From assembly GCA_023453125.1 (NCBI GenBank), contig JAEXUB010000002.1, positions 1 through 11,495 on the forward strand: a DNA stretch of 11,495 nucleotides. Reading direction: 5' to 3'. Below the pieces are notes generated by a model. That model did not search any database, was not told the origin of the DNA, and saw only the letters and a program-made list of their open reading frames with translations. Source of the DNA: Bacteroidota bacterium. GTDB taxonomy: Bacteria > Bacteroidota > Ignavibacteria > Ignavibacteriales > Melioribacteraceae. The position numbers and the translations under genes were made by a program. Each line of letters starts with the position of its first letter. The first letter of the stretch is position 1. Positions 6,104 through 11,495 of the stretch are shown here, piece by piece.

Positions 6104-6873
6104 ACGCTGCGATAATTGAAAAAGTAGGTAAGAAAACAATAAGTTTTCTGCAGGAAGTGGGACAGATTACCAATCTCCTCTTCAGCATTTTCCGCTATAC
6201 TACCAGGATATTCAAATACAGAAAGCTTGTCCTTTACCAGATGGAGCATATAGGGGTTAATTCGCTTCCCCTTGTATTTATTATAGCCACATTCACCGGA
6301 GCGGTTTCGGCCTGGCAGGCGGCATACCAGCTAAAGGGAATTGCCCCCCTTTCATTCCTGGGGGCTACTACAAGCAGGGCTATAATTACAGAGCTGGGAC
6401 CGGTGCTAACCGCAATTGTAATTGCCGGGCGCGTAGGGGCTTCAATTGCCGCTGAACTCGGCTCTATGAAAGTTACGGAACAGATTGACGCACTCGAAAC
6501 AATGGGGATAAGCCCTACTGCATACCTTGCAATGCCCCGCTTTATAGCATCCATTCTTATGATGCCGGTACTTATTATATTCGCCAACTTTATTGCCGTT
6601 TTCGGCGCCTACTTTATTTCCAATATGTTTCTTGATGTCTCTTATGCGGTCTTCTTTGAATCGGCAAAGAGATATTTTCTTATGGGGGATTTCATATTCG
6701 GAATTGTAAAGGGAATTATATTCGGCGGAACAACGGCATTGCTCGGATGCCATATCGGATTCCTTACCGAAGGAGGGGCAGAAGGAGTGGGCTTCTCTAC
6801 CATACGCGCCTTTGTTCTGAGCGCCGCACTTATTCTTATTCTCGATTACGCACTCTGGTCGATGATTTTTTAA
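6100..6873 (+). CDS. mlaE: MlaE-type ABC lipid transport permease
   Basis: An integral inner-membrane permease of the MlaE/YrbE family (257 aa, normal length), which with MlaF ATPase and an MCE protein moves phospholipids between the inner and outer membranes. An amphipathic N-terminal helix is followed by several hydrophobic segments. The family signature spans residues 98-150: ELGPVLTAIVIAGRVGA, then AAELGSMKVTEQIDALETMG and a conserved Pro-Arg at 146-147. The conserved end is also present (GGAEGVGFSTIRAFVLSAA...DYALWSMIF). Its ATG overlaps the antiporter TGA. A terminator follows after about 30 nt, so no mlaF or mlaD lies downstream. Partners must be encoded elsewhere, or this permease works in another setting. 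The pairing with a stress protein and an antiporter suggests an envelope or ion stress context, which is inference. Confidence 0.92.
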   Translation: MNAAIIEKVGKKTISFLQEVGQITNLLFSIFRYTTRIFKYRKLVLYQMEHIGVNSLPLVFIIATFTGAVSAWQAAYQLKGIAPLSFLGATTSRAIITELGPVLTAIVIAGRVGASIAAELGSMKVTEQIDALETMGISPTAYLAMPRFIASILMMPVLIIFANFIAVFGAYFISNMFLDVSYAVFFESAKRYFLMGDFIFGIVKGIIFGGTTALLGCHIGFLTEGGAEGVGFSTIRAFVLSAALILILDYALWSMIF

Positions 6874-6897
6874 CCGCGCCCCAAAAGGTTTTAATAC

Positions 6898-6927
6898 AAA
6901 AAAGATCCCCGAAGGGATCTTTTTTTT
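6898..6927. terminator. Bidirectional terminator between mlaE and yebC
   Basis: GATCCC (6904-6909) pairs with GGGATC (6914-6919) around a CGAA loop. The stem can extend through flanking A and T runs. Eight T follow on the plus strand (6920-6927) and six A precede (6898-6903), which read as T on the minus strand. It can stop both the mlaE operon and the convergent yebC transcript within a 73-nt gap. Confidence 0.92.
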
Positions 6928-6946
6928 ATATCAATCTAATTTTGAA

Positions 6947-7657
6947 TTACTGCATTCCGTGGTAAACCGACTGAACGTCGTCATCCTCTTCGAGAGCTTC
7001 TATAAGGGAGTTTACCTCCTTCTGCTGCTCTTCGTTCAGTTCCTTTAGATTATTGGGAATGAACTGGAATTCAGTTGCGCTTATTTCAAATCCCTTATCC
7101 TCAAGCGCCTTCTGCATATTGCCGAATTCGTTAAAAGGAACATATATGTAAATATTATCATCATCGTATGAGAGTTCATCCAGACCGGCGTCTATAAGCT
7201 CAAGTTCAAGAGATTCTATATCCTCTACCTTCTGCTTTGCTATTTTGAATAAACCCTTCCGGTCGAACATAAACATAATTGAGCCTGAGCTTCCGAGCGT
7301 TCCCTCGTGCTTTCTGAAATAATGGCGCACGTTGGCAACTGTACGGGTCGGGTTGTCTGTTGCACATTCAACCAGGACAGGTACTCCGTGAGGCCCGTAT
7401 CCTTCGTAGAATATTTCGGTGTATCCCGTTGTATCCTTTGAAGAGGCCCTTTTAATTGCCGCTTCAACCTTATCCTTTGGCATATTTACCGATTTGGCGT
7501 TCTGCATTGCCATACGGAGCTTGGAATTGGAATTGGGATCGGAGCCCCCCGCCTTTACCGCTATTTCTATATCTTTTCTTATTCTGTTAAACGCTTTCGA
7601 CATTTTTGCGAAGCGGGCAAACATTTTGTGCTTTCTGGTTTCGAATATTCTTCCCAT
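6947..7657 (-). CDS. yebC: YebC/TACO1 family translation factor
   Basis: Full-length (236 aa) member of the YebC/PmpR/TACO1 family. Older annotations call it a transcriptional regulator; more recent work, as I recall it, assigns YebC and TACO1 a ribosome-associated role in easing stalls at proline-rich stretches. The N-terminal domain (MGRIFETRKHKMFARFAK) has the form seen in Bacteroidota rather than the MAGHSKWANIKHRK of E. coli. It is followed by GGSDPNSNSKLRMAM (37-51) and NMPKDKVEAAIKRAS (58-72). The central domain carries the hallmark YEGYGPHGVPVLVECATDN (84-102) and GTLGSSGSIMFMF. The acidic C-terminus (EEDDDVQSVYHGM) is typical. The ATG at 7657 follows a purine-rich GAGAGATC. It stands alone, with its own promoter-like -7 box at 7708-7701 and the shared terminator after it. 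Confidence 0.95.
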   Translation of the reverse strand: MGRIFETRKHKMFARFAKMSKAFNRIRKDIEIAVKAGGSDPNSNSKLRMAMQNAKSVNMPKDKVEAAIKRASSKDTTGYTEIFYEGYGPHGVPVLVECATDNPTRTVANVRHYFRKHEGTLGSSGSIMFMFDRKGLFKIAKQKVEDIESLELELIDAGLDELSYDDDNIYIYVPFNEFGNMQKALEDKGFEISATEFQFIPNNLKELNEEQQKEVNSLIEALEEDDDVQSVYHGMQ

Positions 7658-7700
7658 TGATCTCTCTCTTAAACTTTATACTTCCATTTTTTTTACGCCT

Positions 7701-7708
7701 CAAATATA
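7701..7708 (-). promoter_or_regulatory. Bacteroidota-type promoter -7 element of yebC
   Basis: TATATTTG on the minus strand is a perfect match to the Bacteroidota -7 consensus TAnnTTTG. It lies about 43 nt before the yebC ATG and just past the terminator of the upstream gene, where a promoter is expected. The -33 region is T-rich but lacks a clean TTTG. Confidence 0.55.
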
Positions 7709-7721
7709 GGATTTTCAGGGG

Positions 7722-7756
7722 AAAAAATAAGGGGCTTTCTTTCTAAAAGCCCCCTT
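7722..7756 (-). terminator. Intrinsic terminator of the T9SS-exported protein gene
   Basis: GGGGCTTT and AAAGCCCC form an 8-bp stem (7731-7738 with 7746-7753) around a 7-nt loop. AA/TT pairs with one bulged base extend it. On the minus strand six T follow (A at 7722-7727). It lies about 40 nt after the stop at 7793. Confidence 0.85.
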
Positions 7757-7792
7757 TTATGAGATTATTTTGCCTTTTTTTAACCGGTAAAT

Positions 7793-10057
7793 CTACTTTA
7801 TAAGCTGTAGTTTCTGGCTCATAACTTTGCTGCCTGCTTGAAGGCGGGCTATATAAATACCGGAAGGGAGATTATTTGCATTGAAATTTACCGTATGTAT
7901 TCCGGCCCCCTTTACTTCTTCTACAAGGCTTGCCACCTCCTGAGAGAGAAGATTATATACCTTTAGGCTTACAAATCCCACTTCCGGCAGTTGGTAACGG
8001 ATTACTGACGAAGGGTTAAAAGGATTTGGATACGCGCGAAGAGAATACTGACTAGGAATTGTTTCCTCAATTATAGCAACTGATTCATGTTTGTCGTTTA
8101 TTGAAGCTTCCATTTTACCATATACTGAAACAAATTCTGCCTCGGCATACGTTTGATTAATTGGATAGTATCCTCTTATATCATACCATAACATATCGTC
8201 TGAATAGGAGGCCGTATATATATAATCATAATCAGTGAATATTGTAGTACCATGGTTAAGAGTTGCAATACATTCCTCCGGGCCTGTAATACCGGCATGC
8301 CGTACCCTGCGCCATATTTGGTATGAAACATTTGAATTTGGATGTTCGCTCCAGTCAAGAGTTATATAATCTCCCGTATTACCGCTGTATTGAGTTGTTT
8401 TGTAACCATTATTAATGGTTGAGGTATAATATGCCTCGAAAGATTTGTGCCCATTTATTTGAATTTCAGTTAATACAGGGTTGGAAGAATAAAAATTACC
8501 GTCTACCTTCCAGTATGCAAAAGCATAATTCATCCAGTAACCGCTGGTTAGAGTATAATTAGACGGAGCTGTGAGGCTTATTGTATTCCCCTCAATTTTT
8601 GTTGTACCATACGACGTCGTTCTATTTGTTCCATCAACTTGAATCTGTATTGGGATTTCCCCTTCGTGTGAAGTGGCGGTTATTGTTACATCACACAGCC
8701 GGTACATTCTTGCCTTATAATAACCATTATTAATATTTGCGGCTAAAGTAACAGTGTTATGAGCTGAAGATAGATTATAGTTAGGATTAATTATCCCATT
8801 GGAATAATTAAATTCCCAGTAACTAACATTAGTTGTCGCCTGGTTTTCATTAAAAATGAGATTATACCCATTTTCGGTTGGAGCACCATCATTCCCGGGC
8901 GGTATCGGTGCAAATGTAGCTTGGGCTCCCTGTACATCGCTCAAAGTAGCCGGAGCATAAGGAGTTGCATAATTAGAGCCGGTATATGCCACTATCTTCC
9001 CTGTACCGCGGTTATAACCAACTGTTAAATTAACGGGCGGAGCCGTAAAGTTAGCCACAATATCTCTATTGCTGTTTACTTGAATTGTGAAGCTGGCATT
9101 TGAACTTACAACATTTCCATTTTCTGTCCAATTTATAAAGGAACTCCCCACGGCCGGAGTTGCTGATAACGTAACATTTGTGCCGGCAGCATATGTACCG
9201 CCTCCGCTAGTAGTACCTCCGTTTGGTGGATTACTTGAAGTTGTAACAGTATATTGCGCAACCACAAAATTGGCCGTCAGATTCCTATTGCTGTTTGCTG
9301 TAAAAGAGTAACTACTATTTGTACTTACAACCGTACCATTTTCGCGCCAGTCTGCAAATGTATAACCGCTGTATGCTGTAGCTGTAACAGTAACGCTTGT
9401 ACCGGGCATAAATGTACCCCCGCCTGCAGTAGAGCCTCCCGCAGCGGGATTGCTGCTAGTTGTAATTGTTACGGGGGGTGTAATAGTACATGAAAATTCT
9501 ATATAAGCACTTGAAACCGATGCAAATGCCCCATAATATGTATCTGCCTTTATACCAATAATTATCTTGTTATCAGCCGAAAGTTGATTCTTTACATCAT
9601 AAATAAGTTCCTGGTTGTAATTTGTTGAAATATCTCCGCAGTTTTGAACAGTATTGCTTTTTTGAGCCTTGGTCATCGACAATATGTCACTTGAAAGGAC
9701 CCCAGCTGACCATGTCTGATTAATTGAATAATTTGTCAATTGAGCATGGAAAATTGCTGTTGTTACAGTTATAATACTTCCCTGCGGTACATAACCCGAA
9801 GGAGGAGTACAATCGAATTCCAGGAATCCATTTTGTGGCCACCAGGTTCCCGATACATCTTGTGTCTTACCAATTTTAATTGTACCTGCACCTCCGCCTA
9901 TACTTTCATAATTATTTACCGTTGGCGGCGTAGAATTACTTACTACTACTGACAGCGAGTGAGCGTTACCATAGATAGCAGCATTGTAGGTGGTTATCTG
10001 GGCATGAATCACACTGCAAAAACAGAAAATCATAATTAATAATGTCATTTTTTTCAT
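7793..10057 (-). CDS. T9SS-exported protein with InlB-type B-repeats and C-terminal sorting domain
   Basis: A 754-aa secreted or surface-anchored protein. A signal peptide covers about residues 1-19 (SVIHA-Q cut). Residues 20-190 form a beta-rich domain I do not recognise; it has Cys at 83, 140 and 190. Two tandem divergent InlB-type B-repeats follow at about 197-264 and 269-337, each with T-TTSSNP--GG, GT-VT, W-ENG-VVS and a closing ANF. A third, more diverged copy seems to lie at 456-543 (YWKVDGNFYSSNP...). Residues 548-645 look like a fibronectin type III-like sandwich (ITLDWSEHPNSNVSYQIWRR). Residues about 671-754 are a type A T9SS sorting domain: YPNPFNPSSVIRYQLPE, VYNLLSQEV, LPSGIYIARL and a Lys-rich end. 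No catalytic motif is visible; binding or adhesion is likely, but only by domain type. The ATG at 10057 follows AAGGGAAGAAT. It has its own terminator. Confidence 0.9.
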   Translation of the reverse strand: MKKMTLLIMIFCFCSVIHAQITTYNAAIYGNAHSLSVVVSNSTPPTVNNYESIGGGAGTIKIGKTQDVSGTWWPQNGFLEFDCTPPSGYVPQGSIITVTTAIFHAQLTNYSINQTWSAGVLSSDILSMTKAQKSNTVQNCGDISTNYNQELIYDVKNQLSADNKIIIGIKADTYYGAFASVSSAYIEFSCTITPPVTITTSSNPAAGGSTAGGGTFMPGTSVTVTATAYSGYTFADWRENGTVVSTNSSYSFTANSNRNLTANFVVAQYTVTTSSNPPNGGTTSGGGTYAAGTNVTLSATPAVGSSFINWTENGNVVSSNASFTIQVNSNRDIVANFTAPPVNLTVGYNRGTGKIVAYTGSNYATPYAPATLSDVQGAQATFAPIPPGNDGAPTENGYNLIFNENQATTNVSYWEFNYSNGIINPNYNLSSAHNTVTLAANINNGYYKARMYRLCDVTITATSHEGEIPIQIQVDGTNRTTSYGTTKIEGNTISLTAPSNYTLTSGYWMNYAFAYWKVDGNFYSSNPVLTEIQINGHKSFEAYYTSTINNGYKTTQYSGNTGDYITLDWSEHPNSNVSYQIWRRVRHAGITGPEECIATLNHGTTIFTDYDYIYTASYSDDMLWYDIRGYYPINQTYAEAEFVSVYGKMEASINDKHESVAIIEETIPSQYSLRAYPNPFNPSSVIRYQLPEVGFVSLKVYNLLSQEVASLVEEVKGAGIHTVNFNANNLPSGIYIARLQAGSKVMSQKLQLIK

Positions 10058-10101
10058 ATTCTTCCCTTTTAATCATTAAAAAATTATTTATTTTAAAAAC
10101 A

Positions 10102-10156
10102 GGAATGCCCCATCATTTGGAAACAAATGATAAGCCCGCAAAGCTATAAGGCATCC
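10102..10156. other. Intergenic structured element: GNRA hairpin inside a closing stem
   Basis: On the plus strand ATCATTTG (10112-10119) and CAAATGAT (10124-10131) form a perfect 8-bp stem capped by a GAAA tetraloop. An outer stem, GGAATGCC (10102-10109) with GGCATCC (10150-10156), closes around it with one bulge. The unpaired segment between holds CGCAAAGCTA (10137-10146). That string resembles the core following the GNRA hairpin in c-di-GMP-I (GEMM) riboswitches, but the usual GCAAAC upstream partner is absent and no plus-strand gene follows. On the minus strand the same DNA would be part of the 5' leader of the T9SS gene, with UUUC in the loop. Function unknown. Confidence 0.5.
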
Positions 10157-10161
10157 TTAAG

Positions 10162-10183
10162 GGGCGGCGCTGCAACGCCGCCC
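10162..10183. other. GC-rich hairpin after the lipoprotein gene
   Basis: GGGCGGCG (10162-10169) pairs perfectly with CGCCGCCC (10176-10183) around CTGCAA. On the minus strand it lies about 20 nt past the lipoprotein stop but no T run follows. On the plus strand a TTTTT comes 7 nt later (10190-10194), a poor terminator. It may stop or protect the lipoprotein transcript, or be the last helix of the adjacent structured element. Confidence 0.5.
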
Positions 10184-10202
10184 TGCTAATTTTTATATCC
10201 TC

Positions 10203-11222
10203 CTAATTTAGTTTTCCATGGTAGATAATATTGTATCCTGAATTTAGATCCATTGCGCTAATAAATACATCTTTTTCAAATATTGCCATATTCGCATTCA
10301 TTCTATATGACTCGGGCACCTTAAATTGATACTTTACATCACTTCCGTTGTAATGGGCAAGTCCATCTATCATCCTTATGAAAATATCATTTCTTCCTCT
10401 TCCCCAAACTATTCCTCCGAATTTTGCGTCATTTATTCCAGTTATAAGCTCCATCTTATCATTTCTGTATCTGTATACCTTATCCTCGATTACTATATGA
10501 GCATATTTGTCAATCACAGCAAGAGTGGGTCCCGGGTTGGATGTGTGATATTTAAATATTTCCTTAAAATTGGTCCTGTCATATTCATATACTGTCTCAG
10601 GGCCATTATTATTTGTTGATGTTATATAATAACGGTCATTTCGTAAGGAATAACAGATTTGTAATACAGTAAATGGATAATCAAATTTCTTATCTACTTT
10701 CCACACATTCCCATCATATTTCATTAGAACGGAGTAATTTAATTTATCAATTCTATAGGAACCTGAAACGTATATTTCTTTATCAGAAGACCCGACCATA
10801 TTAAGGAAATCCGTGAAATTATCCCCCAATTTATGGTATTTCAACTGTTCCTGATATGAACTTCCCGTAAACTGCCAAATACAGCCGTTACCATTCCCAA
10901 TCCACAATTTATCTTCATATCCCCATAAGGCGGCCGGAGTAGGCAGGTAAGTCCTATCGTCAAGTACCCACTTTGTACCGTCATATTTGAAAAGGGACGC
11001 ACTGTACATGGTGCTGCTCGTCCATAAGTTGGTTAATGAATTCCCCCAGATGTGGTATAAATGCAAAAAAGGATTTTTTATTGTATCGGCCACCCAGGTA
11101 TAATCCCTCCTGCCGGGGGTCAGGTTCTCCTCTTCTTCTTCCGGTTCAACAGGGTTTTTCTTGCACGATGCCGCGCCAACTACAAGAATTGCAATGCATA
11201 GTGCAATAATCAGCTTATTCAT
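10203..11222 (-). CDS. Lipoprotein with beta-propeller-like repeats
   Basis: The frame is open further upstream, but the ATG at 11222-11220 is the best start. It gives a classic lipoprotein signal peptide (MNKLIIALCIAILVVGAASC) with lipid-accepting Cys20 and GGAAAAG close before it. An earlier start would bury this signal behind 28 polar residues. The mature part begins KKNPVEPEEEEE, an acidic linker. It continues with repeats pairing an 'IWG...LW' or 'VWGRGRNDIFI' strand with a 'FKYDGTKW', 'MKYDGNVW' or 'AHYNGSDV' strand, spaced roughly 50-60 residues apart. This pattern is common in Bacteroidota lipoproteins with a predicted beta-propeller. The 339-aa product is probably anchored in the outer or inner membrane. 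No enzymatic motif or type IX sorting domain is seen. It lies before the T9SS gene on the same strand, but a 145-nt structured gap separates them, so co-transcription is uncertain. Function unknown. Confidence 0.8.
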   Translation of the reverse strand: MNKLIIALCIAILVVGAASCKKNPVEPEEEEENLTPGRRDYTWVADTIKNPFLHLYHIWGNSLTNLWTSSTMYSASLFKYDGTKWVLDDRTYLPTPAALWGYEDKLWIGNGNGCIWQFTGSSYQEQLKYHKLGDNFTDFLNMVGSSDKEIYVSGSYRIDKLNYSVLMKYDGNVWKVDKKFDYPFTVLQICYSLRNDRYYITSTNNNGPETVYEYDRTNFKEIFKYHTSNPGPTLAVIDKYAHIVIEDKVYRYRNDKMELITGINDAKFGGIVWGRGRNDIFIRMIDGLAHYNGSDVKYQFKVPESYRMNANMAIFEKDVFISAMDLNSGYNIIYHGKLN

Positions 11223-11495
11223 CTTTTCCAAATTAAGATTTCCATAAATAGTGTTTAATAATTGCTTTAATAATTTTTGCGCCATTAAATATTTTCTTTC
11301 TTGCAATCCCGGCTCGCGGCTGCATTGCCTTATGCAAACAAACGGGTAAAAGCCCCATTTAAGAAATGCACTTTAATAAAACCTAAACTCCTAAAAAAGG
11401 GGAAACCGCACAGCTTCTTTTTTTTGAATCTTTTTACATTTTAATATTTTTAGCAACAGCACAATAAAATATAACGAAAAAAAAAAAAAAAAAAA
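11223..11495. other. Non-coding AT-rich region upstream of the lipoprotein, ending in poly-A
   Basis: No gene is supported here. On the minus strand TATTTATG (11250-11243) is a 7-of-8 match to the TAnnTTTG promoter element but lies only about 20 nt from the ATG. A small inverted repeat, TGCAT (11321-11325) with ATGCA (11332-11336), lies further up. Positions 11477-11495 are 19 consecutive A, reaching the end of the window. Confidence 0.4.

Noticed and set aside
9087..9493. Plus-strand ORFs opposite the B-repeat region, one of them rich in Cys
   Set aside because: The Cys and Thr richness mirrors the repeated GGTACAGT/GCAGTA-like coding of the B-repeats on the other strand; no start signal or family resemblance.
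10126..10190. Small minus-strand ORF using an ATT start after the AGGAGG at the lipoprotein stop
   Set aside because: It needs a rare ATT start, runs through two strong hairpins and has an arginine-rich composition explained by the GC-rich palindrome.
10101..10194. Firm call of a c-di-GMP-I (GEMM) riboswitch
   Set aside because: The GNRA hairpin and a CGCAAAGCUA string fit, but the upstream GCAAAC segment and tetraloop receptor are not evident and no downstream gene lies on that strand. Kept as a hypothesis only.
11223..11306. Longer lipoprotein beginning with TTG at 11306 or ATG at 11285
   Set aside because: Both would place 28 or 21 polar and charged residues ahead of a complete lipoprotein signal peptide; the ATG at 11222 is the natural start.
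1..11495. tRNA, rRNA, CRISPR arrays, insertion sequences or phage genes
   Set aside because: I saw no cloverleaf-like sequence, no regularly spaced direct repeats, no transposase or integrase and no terminal inverted repeats anywhere in the window.

Overview
The window looks like chromosomal DNA from a free-living member of the Bacteroidota/Chlorobi group, most likely class Ignavibacteria. The best evidence is the protein at 7793-10057. It ends in a type IX secretion sorting domain with the YPNPFNP motif and a terminal SGIYIARL...KLQLIK segment, a form I associate with Ignavibacteria. Further support comes from a Bacteroidota-type YebC, a perfect TAnnTTTG promoter -7 element before yebC, and starts in AT-rich DNA with little Shine-Dalgarno sequence. 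The taxon is inferred from these features, not from a database search. The right end finishes in a run of 19 A, which looks like a contig edge.

Left part, minus strand (1-3570). A PLP-dependent aminotransferase resembling AlaA runs off the left edge. Next comes a two-gene unit read leftwards: a branched-chain amino acid aminotransferase (ilvE type) followed 16 nt later by a secreted PhoA-family alkaline phosphatase, closed by a strong terminator. The ilvE leader holds the most interesting signal in the window: an unannotated 25-codon ORF with 10 Ile codons. It ends 5 nt before an intrinsic terminator that itself lies about 60 nt before the ilvE start. This is the layout of a ribosome-mediated (leader-peptide) attenuator for branched-chain amino acids.

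Middle, plus strand (3573-6930). Three genes are joined by 4-nt ATGA overlaps: a tandem-domain universal stress protein, a CPA2-like cation/proton antiporter with a fused PTS EIIA domain (phospho-acceptor His478), and an MlaE-type lipid ABC permease with no ATPase or MlaD partner beside it. A bidirectional terminator separates them from the convergent yebC.

Right part, minus strand (6947-11495). It holds the YebC/TACO1 translation factor, the T9SS-exported protein with InlB-type B-repeats, and a lipoprotein with beta-propeller-like repeats. Between the last two lies a compact structured intergenic element: a GNRA-capped hairpin inside a closing stem, then a GC-rich hairpin. It contains a GCAAAGCUA string that recalls the c-di-GMP-I riboswitch core, but other riboswitch parts are missing.
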